The notes beneath the pieces were generated by a model, which was not told where the DNA came from, did no database searches, and saw only the letters and a list, made by a program, of their open reading frames with translations. From an uncultured Bacteroidales bacterium (lineage in GTDB: Bacteria > Bacteroidota > Bacteroidia > Bacteroidales > UBA932), in the NCBI GenBank assembly GCA_944322715.1, contig CALUPT010000002.1, positions 160,878 through 224,877 of the forward strand: DNA of 64,000 nt. Reading direction: 5' to 3'. Shown here piece after piece: positions 1 to 7,000 of the stretch (the first letter of the stretch is position 1; the number at the start of each line of letters is the position of its first letter). The position numbers and the translations under genes are program-made.

Positions 1-3000
1 CTCTGGATCTTTGCCTTGAGGGTCAGCTTCTGCGGAAGGGTGTAGCCTATGGTCGCAGACTGGAGACGGAGGAACGATCCATCCTCTACAGCCCAGTCGG
101 TGAATGTCCTCTGCTGCACGAACGGTGCCCACATTGTCACCCCTTCGTTCATCTCGGCAAGGCGTGTCGCATCAGTGACAAGTTCGCCTGTAGCCCAGTC
201 GATGTTGGTCCACCTCTTGTCAGTGTCCATAGTGTTCAGGAGGTTTCTCCTGTAGTTGGAGGCAGTGGATGTGAACTCTACCTTGTTGGCATTGTAGATG
301 TCATTGCCGAACACATAGTTGAAGTTCGCGGCGAAATCGAAGCCATAGAGATTTCCGGACAGGCTGAATCCGCCCGTCCCTACAGGCAATGCATTTCCGA
401 TCACGGTCTTGTCACCGTCATCGATGGTGCCGCTGTTGTCTATATCCTTGAGTTTCATACCTCCCGGCCTGAATCCTTCGGCGCCGAGACGGGAGGTTGC
501 ATCCGCAACGCCAGGATTAGGGTTCCATTTCCCTTCCTGGACATTGTATGTAAAGTCATCGAGGGTGTACATCCCTTCCACCTGGAAGCCGTACATGTTG
601 CCTAAAGGCTGGCCGACCTCAACGATATAGTCAGATCCTACTCCGACGGATGACCAGCCGGAAGCGGCAGTGATGCTCGGAAGGTTTCCTATGCTGAGCA
701 CCCTGTTCTCGTTAAGGCTGATGTTGCCGCTGAAAGTGAGTCCGAAGTTCTTCTTCTCCACAAGCACGAGATTGAGAGAAAACTCCACTCCCCTGTTGAG
801 CACGGAACCCATATTGCGGTACTGGAACTCATATCCCGAACCTGCCGTAGGGAACTGGATAAGAAGATCCTTGGTGGTGTTGTGATAGAGTTCGATGGAA
901 CCGTTGATCCTGCTCCTGATAAACGAAAAGTCGATACCGATATTGTGGGAATATGTAGTCTCCCAAGTCAGGTCCTTGTTGGACATAATGATGTCACCTC
1001 CATCGGTCACAGGACGGAATATCACGGAGCCGTTAGACAGACGGTCTCCGGTGTTGGAGGACTCGTACATAAGGGATGTCACATTCTGAGGGATGTTGTT
1101 GTTACCCGCAGTACCGAAACTGTAGCGGAGCTTGAGGTTGTCGAGCCATTTAGATGCGCCCTGCATCCATTTCTCGTTGGAAATTGTCCACGATGCGGCT
1201 GCTGACGGAAAGATTCCCCACTGGTGCTCTTTGGTGAACTTGGATGAACCATCCGCGCGGAGGGTGGCAGCCACAGAATACCTTCCATCGAAATCGTAGT
1301 TGACCCTGCCGAAGAAAGAGAGCAGGCGGTCATCCGGATAGAACCTGTTGTTGGAAGTGACGGCATGGCCGACGGACATCATGTTCCAGGCCTCGTTGGA
1401 AGTGAAGTTCTCAGGGAAACCATCCACGGTGGTCGAGAACTGGTTCTCTTTGGTAATGATAAGTTCCTCACCTACAAGAAGATCCAGCTTATGTCTGTCA
1501 TCGGTGATCACATCCTCGAAATTGTAGTTGAGGGTGTTGGTGTTGCGTATCTTCTTCCTGTCGAGGGCGGTATATATCGCCGCCGGCATATTTTCATAGC
1601 CCTCCGAAACATTGTTGGCCACATAGTATGTGGTAATGCCGTAGAACCTGTCGTTCTTCTGGGTATAGGTCTCCAGACCACCCTCTACCTTGAGATCGAG
1701 ATTGTCGATTATATGCCAGGTAACTGCAGCATTGGCATTCCAGCTCTGGCGCACCCGCTTGTTGTCGTTATCGGCAACTGACTGTACAGGAGGGGCATTG
1801 TCCCCATAGCTCTCCTCCATATCGGCGCCAGAAGCCGCCACATCCAGAGGAATCGGGGTGTACTGCACCGCATGCTTGAGACGGCCGTTGCCCGAGGTCG
1901 TGCCCGTGTCGTTCATCGAGTTGGAGCCTGAACCCATAATCTTGGTGTAGGAGTAACGTACATTCAGGTCGAAAGTTAGCTGCTTGATCGGTTTGTAGCG
2001 GGTCTTGAAACGGAGGTTGTCCCTGTGGTAGTCGGACCCTAGCATGATAGCCTTGTCGTTGATATGGTTGTAGCTGGCTGTCCACGTCACCTTGTCGGAA
2101 CGGCCCGATACAGTCAGGTTGTGGTTGAAAGTCTGTCCCGTACGCCCGAACACCTGCTGTATCCAGTCATTCCCCTGCATGTTCTGATACAGATCCATAT
2201 CGGAATACTGTCCGAACACATTGGTATAGTTGTCCGCGACAGCATCCCTCAGCGAGGCAAGCTCATACTGGGACTTCACGAACTCATACGGCTCCATAGG
2301 CTGGATGGCATCCTTGTTGGCCATCTTCTTCATGCCCCAATAGGCATCATAGCTTACGGAAATCTTGCCGGCCCCCCCTGACTTCGTAGTGATGAGGACG
2401 ACTCCGTTCGCTCCTCTGGAACCGTAGATGGCTGTGGAGAACGCATCCTTGAGCACATCGATTGACTGGATATCGGAAGCCGCAATGTCGGAAATGCTCT
2501 CCACCGGGAAGCCATCCACTATATAGAGAGGAGAACTGTCCTGCGTAATGGAGCCTGTACCTCTGACACGGATCTTGATCTCGGCATCCGGGTCTCCTTC
2601 CGTAGCGGTCACCTGGACTCCGGCCATCTTTCCGGCAAGGGCCTCGCTGACCGTGGTAACAGGAACGGCGGCAATCGCATCCGCCCCGACAGAGGTCACC
2701 GAACCGAGGAGGTCACGGCGTTTCACTGTCGCATAACCTATCACGACTGTCTCATCGAGGAAATTGGTATCCTCTTCGAGGGTGATGTTGACTGTAGTAT
2801 TCTGGCCGATGAGAATCTCTTTTGTGGCCATACCGATACACGAAAATACGAGAGTCTTGCCCTTGGCATCCGGAATGTCGATGGTATATGCACCGTCCGC
2901 ATCCGTTGAAACTCCCAGTGTCGTGCCTTCCACGAACACGGACACGCCCACGAGGGGCTCTCCGTTGCTGTCCGAGACGACACCCTTGATCTGCTGGGCA

Positions 3001-3068
3001 TCTGCCGCTGCCATCGCGGCAAGAAGTCCTACGACCAGGACGATAATCCTGCACATCAGATTTTTCAT
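1..3068 (-). CDS. SusC/RagA-like TonB-dependent outer-membrane transporter (3' end cut by window edge)
   Basis: Outer-membrane, TonB-energised importer of large glycans; by context it probably takes up pectin fragments. The start at 3068 gives a signal peptide ending near ADAQ. A carboxypeptidase-regulatory-like domain follows (residues about 24-100, ending LEEDTNFLDETVVIGY), then the plug with LLGSVTSVGADAI, VRGTGSI and SPLYIVDGFP, then AIYGSRGANGVVLITTK and the barrel. At least 1022 codons are present; the frame was checked at four points and is open. The missing part should be about 90 residues of C-terminal barrel. The partner SusD is expected beyond the window edge. It is on the same strand as the pectin enzymes but separated from them by the opposite-strand ATPase gene at 3377-4732. 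A run of seven G (minus strand, near 2372-2378) lies in frame at the end of the plug. Confidence 0.95.
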   Translation of the reverse strand, partial: MKNLMCRIIVLVVGLLAAMAAADAQQIKGVVSDSNGEPLVGVSVFVEGTTLGVSTDADGAYTIDIPDAKGKTLVFSCIGMATKEILIGQNTTVNITLEEDTNFLDETVVIGYATVKRRDLLGSVTSVGADAIAAVPVTTVSEALAGKMAGVQVTATEGDPDAEIKIRVRGTGSITQDSSPLYIVDGFPVESISDIAASDIQSIDVLKDAFSTAIYGSRGANGVVLITTKSGGAGKISVSYDAYWGMKKMANKDAIQPMEPYEFVKSQYELASLRDAVADNYTNVFGQYSDMDLYQNMQGNDWIQQVFGRTGQTFNHNLTVSGRSDKVTWTASYNHINDKAIMLGSDYHRDNLRFKTRYKPIKQLTFDLNVRYSYTKIMGSGSNSMNDTGTTSGNGRLKHAVQYTPIPLDVAASGADMEESYGDNAPPVQSVADNDNKRVRQSWNANAAVTWHIIDNLDLKVEGGLETYTQKNDRFYGITTYYVANNVSEGYENMPAAIYTALDRKKIRNTNTLNYNFEDVITDDRHKLDLLVGEELIITKENQFSTTVDGFPENFTSNEAWNMMSVGHAVTSNNRFYPDDRLLSFFGRVNYDFDGRYSVAATLRADGSSKFTKEHQWGIFPSAAASWTISNEKWMQGASKWLDNLKLRYSFGTAGNNNIPQNVTSLMYESSNTGDRLSNGSVIFRPVTDGGDIIMSNKDLTWETTYSHNIGIDFSFIRSRINGSIELYHNTTKDLLIQFPTAGSGYEFQYRNMGSVLNRGVEFSLNLVLVEKKNFGLTFSGNISLNENRVLSIGNLPSITAASGWSSVGVGSDYIVEVGQPLGNMYGFQVEGMYTLDDFTYNVQEGKWNPNPGVADATSRLGAEGFRPGGMKLKDIDNSGTIDDGDKTVIGNALPVGTGGFSLSGNLYGFDFAANFNYVFGNDIYNANKVEFTSTASNYRRNLLNTMDTDKRWTNIDWATGELVTDATRLAEMNEGVTMWAPFVQQRTFTDWAVEDGSFLRLQSATIGYTLPQKLTLKAKIQ

Positions 3069-3127
3069 ACAAGAACTTGTTTGGTTAAAATATTAGTTGT
3101 TATTAATTGTCAGTATGCCTTACTCAT

Positions 3128-3145
3128 GAAGCCGTCCCCGGCTTC
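3128..3145 (-). promoter_or_regulatory. 7-bp hairpin in the leader of the SusC gene
   Basis: GAAGCCG and CGGCTTC form a perfect 7-bp stem around a 4-base loop, about 60 bases upstream of the SusC start on the minus strand. There is no T-run, so it is more likely a leader structure than a terminator. About 30-40 bases further upstream, TTTTTGACA and TAATTTCG (one mismatch to TAnnTTTG) could form the promoter. Function is inferred only from position. Confidence 0.35.
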
Positions 3146-3253
3146 CGACAATTTTGATTATGCGAAATTAGGACATTGCCGCATAGATTCATGTCAAAAA
3201 TTATCGCAATGCATGTATTTTTTGGCACTGCCGGCCATCGCTATGACATTTTC

Positions 3254-3335
3254 GGAAAACGCACCTTTTTGAGGCCAAAATTCATAGGAAAACGCACCTT
3301 TTTGAGGCTAAAATTCATAGGAAAACGCACCTTTT
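3254..3335 (+). repeat. Three direct repeats of 33-bp period upstream of the DUF4143 ATPase gene
   Basis: GGAAAACGCACCTTTT recurs at 3254, 3287 and 3320, and the first two copies are followed by nearly identical GAGGC(C/T)AAAATTCATA. The third copy ends 13 bases before the -7 element of the ATPase gene, so the array covers the expected -33 region. The 12-mer GAAAACGCACCT occurs again inside the last codons of the same ATPase gene (about 4697-4708), encoding ENAP. The array could be an operator, or relics of the 3' end of earlier copies of such a gene. It is not a CRISPR, since the units are contiguous with no variable spacers. Confidence 0.85.
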
Positions 3336-3348
3336 AATGAAAATATAT

Positions 3349-3356
3349 TATCTTTG
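3349..3356 (+). promoter_or_regulatory. -7 promoter element (TATCTTTG) of the DUF4143 ATPase gene
   Basis: Exact match to the Bacteroidota -7 consensus TAnnTTTG, 20 bases before the ATG at 3377. No clear TTTG is seen at the usual -33 distance; that region is taken up by the third copy of the direct repeat. Confidence 0.6.
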
Positions 3357-3376
3357 CTGTTGAAAGACAGACAGAT

Positions 3377-4732
3377 ATGTTGTACAGAAAGATTAGCGGA
3401 AGACTTAAGGAATATTTTTCATCCGGGTCAGACAGACTTCTGGTCATCGATGGGGCAAGGCAGACAGGCAAATCCTATATAATCAGGGAGATCGGGACTG
3501 CCATGTTTCCGAATTACATTGAACTGAATATGGAGGAGGACAAGGTGGGGCAACGCATTTTTGCCGAGGCCAGAACCTTGGATGATTTCTATCTGGCACT
3601 CGGAGTCGTCGCCGGAGACAAAATGAAGGACAGAAAGTCTACCCTTGTATTTATTGACGAGATTCAGGCATACGACCACCTTCTGACCCTTGTGAAATTT
3701 CTTATCAAAGATAACCGGTTCACATACATCGCAAGCGGATCCCAGCTTGGCATATCACTGAGAAACACAAGTTCGGTACCTGCAGGAAGTCTTGAGATCG
3801 AACACATGTACCCAATGGATTTTGAAGAATTCCTGTATGCGAACGGTGTCGGGGAATCCGTAGTAAAGTCCATGAAGGACTGTTTCGCAGAAAGAAAATC
3901 CCTGTCAGAATCATTGCATGGGAAAATCCTTGATTTTTTCAAGAAATATCTTCTTGTGGGCGGACTGCCCCAGGCAGTCGATTCATATATCAGGACAAAA
4001 AATATTGCAGAGTTCAGGAGGATACAGAATGAAGTACATTTGATGTACGGCATAGATGCGTCCAAATATGAGGTCGAGCATGGCAAGAAATTGAAAATCC
4101 GCAGAATCTTCGACATGATACCTTCATCTCTTGAAAACAAGAAGAAAAGGGTCGTCATCAGGGATATCGAAGATAAAAAGTGGAAACGGTCAGACGATTA
4201 TACGGATGAATTCGAATATCTGATTTCATCCGGAATCGCGCTTGAAGTAAAGGCAATAAGCAAACCATCGTATCCGTTGATAGAAAACAGCGGAAAAAAT
4301 CTCATGAAACTGTATCTTAATGATGTGGGCATACTTTCAGGGATATACTACCGCAATAACGTCAATGCCGTGATGTCGGATATGAAAAGCATCAATCTCG
4401 GTTCGGTGTATGAGACTGTGGTAGCCCAGGAATTACGGGCCCACGGATACAACCTGTACTATTACGACAACAAGAAGAACGGTGAAGTGGATTATCTGAT
4501 AGACGATTCCGACAATCTGTCCAATATTCCGCTTGAAGTGAAATCCGGCAAGGACTATACCGTCCACAGTGCCCTGGACAAGTTCATGTCCATAGAAGAA
4601 TACAATATAAGGAATGCATACGTGCTGTCCAACGAACGTGAGGTGTCTGTAAGAAACGGAATTACATACATGCCCATATATTATGTGATGTTTTTTGAAA
4701 ACGCACCTGACACGGCGGAACTGCTGTTATAG
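3377..4732 (+). CDS. AAA ATPase of the AAA_14/DUF4143 family
   Basis: Probable P-loop ATPase of unknown cellular role. The AAA_14 domain (about residues 1-140) has Walker A GARQTGKSY, Walker B LVFIDEIQ and a sensor-like ASGSQLG. The DUF4143 half (about 195-420) has LYLNDVGILSG and then GEVDYLI...PLEVKSGK, a D...ExK arrangement like that of PD-(D/E)XK nuclease folds. The length, 451 residues, is usual for the family. It sits alone on the plus strand between two minus-strand pectin genes, so it probably entered this locus on its own. Three 33-bp repeats precede it and a related 12-mer lies in its last codons. Such ATPases occur in many paralogous copies in Bacteroidales; proposed roles (mobile gene, toxin-like ATPase) are not established. 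No transposase or terminal inverted repeat is visible. Confidence 0.9.
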   Translation: MLYRKISGRLKEYFSSGSDRLLVIDGARQTGKSYIIREIGTAMFPNYIELNMEEDKVGQRIFAEARTLDDFYLALGVVAGDKMKDRKSTLVFIDEIQAYDHLLTLVKFLIKDNRFTYIASGSQLGISLRNTSSVPAGSLEIEHMYPMDFEEFLYANGVGESVVKSMKDCFAERKSLSESLHGKILDFFKKYLLVGGLPQAVDSYIRTKNIAEFRRIQNEVHLMYGIDASKYEVEHGKKLKIRRIFDMIPSSLENKKKRVVIRDIEDKKWKRSDDYTDEFEYLISSGIALEVKAISKPSYPLIENSGKNLMKLYLNDVGILSGIYYRNNVNAVMSDMKSINLGSVYETVVAQELRAHGYNLYYYDNKKNGEVDYLIDDSDNLSNIPLEVKSGKDYTVHSALDKFMSIEEYNIRNAYVLSNEREVSVRNGITYMPIYYVMFFENAPDTAELLL

Positions 4733-4938
4733 ACAACACTATCCTGTACTGTCCTTACCTTTCCTCTCCGTATTTGCAATGCCGGCCCACAGGACACCAG
4801 CCGGGCAGGCAAGTCGTTACTTTATCCCCCAAAAATCATTAAGATACGAAAAGGATTTACATAAATGATGAATTGCCAAATAATTTGTTCGCTAGCCTTG
4901 AAATCGGTAACTAGATTCTTTACAGAATTTTACCTCTT

Positions 4939-4991
4939 GAAAAATAAAAACAACGGAAACTTTATGTATTGATACCGTAAAGTTCCCGTTG
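4939..4991 (-). terminator. Rho-independent terminator of the pectate lyase gene
   Basis: CAACGGAAACTTTA (4951-4964) pairs with TAAAGTTCCCGTTG (4978-4991) with one G-T pair. Read on the minus strand, the hairpin is followed by TTTTTATTTTTC. It lies just after the stop codon at 5018. The rest of 4733-5017 holds nothing I can recognise. Confidence 0.85.
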
Positions 4992-5017
4992 CTGTATTAC
5001 TGATTATCAGAATAGGA

Positions 5018-6958
5018 TCAGTCGAGGGCGGTGTAGGCGCCGCCTGCTGCCTGCGCTGCAACTATGTCGCGGACAAGGTAGTGGAGATACATCTCGAAAT
5101 CGGTGTAACGGCCGTGAATGTCAATGGTCTTGCCATCAGGATTGAGATTGCCGTCCTGGCTGAACATGGTCTCGAACCAGTCCGGAATGCCATCGCCGTC
5201 TGAATCCGTCTTGTCGTTGGCCTCGTTCTGTGTAGAAGCGGAATATGTCGGCCAGCCGCCTACAACGGACTGGGAGTCGATCATGCCTCCTGATGAAGTG
5301 CTGCCGAGAGCTGCACTTTCAGTGGTGGTCCCTTTCGGATATGTCACGGTACCTGTCTGCGCCTCATGCGCTATCCTTTTGTCCACATCATCCCTGACAA
5401 TGGACGCACCGGCATATTCAATCACAGCCGCGAATGCATCATCGGCCGAATGGGTCGTGGTATAGCATACCTGGCTGTCATCCGCCATTATCGGAAGCGG
5501 GGCATCTATTTCCCTGCCTGCCGGATCCGGCTTTCCTGCAGCTGCCGACTGCTTATGATAATAGATTCCGTCGTAATTGTCATCATTGATAGAGCCTGGA
5601 TTGTTTCCCGCATAATAGTTGCCGCTCATGTAAAGTTCAGGATACGCCTCCGAAGATGAGCCGTCATCCATCTCGTGATACCAGTACGCATCCACAAAAT
5701 ATATTTTCTCCTTGGAGGCAGGACCTGGCTTGTAATAGTTGCCGACAATGTTGAAATGTCCGTCCTCACCGCCGTACGTGGAATTGTCTCCCCAGTTGTA
5801 TATCACATTGTTGCGGTAATCCACGTTGCCTCTGTGGGAGCCGAGATACACTCCGTAGACCTGCGGATGGTCGATACGGGCATTGCGGCTGTCGTTGTTG
5901 GCAAGAAGGTTATGGTGGAAGGATGCGTTGCGGCCGCCCCAGATGCCTCCGTAGCCGTGCTCATCCTTGGAATGCTTGCCGGAAAGCCTCAGGGCCTCGG
6001 CCACAGCGCACCACTGGAGGGTGAAATTCCTGTTCGCATAGAACGAGGCGACCTCATCTATCGACCATGACATTGAACAGTGGTCGATGATAATGTCGCT
6101 GCCGTATCTGCCTCCAATGGCATCCGAACTGTCATCAAGCCCGTTCCCCTGATCCCCGAGACGGAAACGGAGGAAGCGGATGATTATATTGTCCACCTGC
6201 TCTGCAATACGTACGCTATTGTCCGCTATGCAGATACCATCTCCGGGTGCGGTCTGTCCGGCTATAGTGAGATCACCGTTCTTTATGTCAAGCCGCGACT
6301 GCAGATGAATGATTCCGGCCACATCGAAGACTATCGTCCTCGGGCCTGACTGGTTTACCGCCCAACGGAGAGTGCCCTTGGAACCGTCATCCGCCAATGA
6401 CGTAACGTGCAGAATACTGCCTCCACGGCCTCCTGCAGTGAACATTCCGCCGCCCTCAGCTCCCGGGAAGGCAAGCGGAGTCCCGGAAAAACATTCATCC
6501 TCGTATGCAGGTATCAGCATCGCCTCGTATGCTCCATCCGTCGGTTCTGGATCGGGATCCGGGTCAGTACCCGGATCGGCCGTACCCTCCGCCACTACAG
6601 GCTCCGAGGATACGAACTGGGAATATTCCATCCCTGCCATTGCCCTGACCTTACAGGTGTAGGATGTACCGGCTTCAAGGCCTTCAAAGGTAGAGGCCGT
6701 CTCTGTCTCGTACTGGAGTTTCACTAATTTGTCATCCTCGGTGGTAACAAGCCTTACGGTGTATTGCTCCGCACCCTGCACCTCATCCCATTCGAAAGTC
6801 AGGGCGTTGTCCGCGTTCATGGTACAGCGGATGTTTTCCGGAGCCGGCATGACCATCCCCGTCTGGGGTTCATGCTGTGTACAGGCTGCCGGGAAAAGGG
6901 ATATTCCCGGTATAAGAAAAACAAGTATCCGTTTCATATTATTTGTATTTATTTTCAA
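5018..6958 (-). CDS. Lipoprotein with fibronectin-III domain and PL1-type pectate lyase domain
   Basis: Predicted surface or periplasmic pectate lyase that cleaves homogalacturonan by beta-elimination. The N-terminus MKINTNNMKRILVFLIPG leads to a lipobox-like FPAAC (Cys about residue 26). A fibronectin-III-like domain covers about 38-125 (PENIRCTMNADNALTFEWDEV), followed by an Asp/Pro-rich linker (PGTDPDPDPEPTDG). The right-handed beta-helix domain starts near 163 (AFPGAEGGGMFTAGGRGG) and includes QTAPGDGICI, FLRFRLGDQG, DHCSMSWSIDE and WGGRNASFHHNLLANNDSR, typical of the Bacteroidota PL1 subfamily. Near the C-terminus, DSDGDGIPDWFE resembles a calcium-binding thrombospondin-3 repeat. A second ATG 7 codons in (MKRILVF) is an equally good start. 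It is the last gene of the minus-strand pectin cluster and is followed by a terminator. Direct catalytic residues were not assigned. Confidence 0.9.
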   Translation of the reverse strand: MKINTNNMKRILVFLIPGISLFPAACTQHEPQTGMVMPAPENIRCTMNADNALTFEWDEVQGAEQYTVRLVTTEDDKLVKLQYETETASTFEGLEAGTSYTCKVRAMAGMEYSQFVSSEPVVAEGTADPGTDPDPDPEPTDGAYEAMLIPAYEDECFSGTPLAFPGAEGGGMFTAGGRGGSILHVTSLADDGSKGTLRWAVNQSGPRTIVFDVAGIIHLQSRLDIKNGDLTIAGQTAPGDGICIADNSVRIAEQVDNIIIRFLRFRLGDQGNGLDDSSDAIGGRYGSDIIIDHCSMSWSIDEVASFYANRNFTLQWCAVAEALRLSGKHSKDEHGYGGIWGGRNASFHHNLLANNDSRNARIDHPQVYGVYLGSHRGNVDYRNNVIYNWGDNSTYGGEDGHFNIVGNYYKPGPASKEKIYFVDAYWYHEMDDGSSSEAYPELYMSGNYYAGNNPGSINDDNYDGIYYHKQSAAAGKPDPAGREIDAPLPIMADDSQVCYTTTHSADDAFAAVIEYAGASIVRDDVDKRIAHEAQTGTVTYPKGTTTESAALGSTSSGGMIDSQSVVGGWPTYSASTQNEANDKTDSDGDGIPDWFETMFSQDGNLNPDGKTIDIHGRYTDFEMYLHYLVRDIVAAQAAGGAYTALD

Positions 6959-6969
6959 TTCGTTCTGCA

Positions 6970-6995
6970 GATCCTTCGCTGCGCTCAGGATGACA
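6970..6995. repeat. Interspersed palindromic repeat, copy between the two pectate lyase genes
   Basis: GATCCTTCGCTGCGCTCAGGATGACA, a 26-base element with an imperfect palindrome (ATCCT...AGGAT, GCTGCGC core). It fills most of the 42-base gap between the genes at 5018-6958 and 7001-9463. It may act as an mRNA-stabilising or attenuating hairpin. Confidence 0.85.
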
Positions 6996-7000
6996 GGAAG

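Noticed and set aside
2372..2378. Seven-G run in the first SusC gene as a phase switch
   Set aside because: It lies in frame in the conserved TKSGGAGK segment, and the frame is open on both sides; only reads of other lengths would make it interesting.
3081..3272. 63-codon frame upstream of the ATPase ending in ENAPF
   Set aside because: Not coding by composition; its end simply reads through the first direct repeat. The match to the ENAP residues of the ATPase is kept as a repeat observation.
3254..3335. Possible CRISPR
   Set aside because: Three contiguous units with conserved, not variable, intervening sequence and no cas gene.
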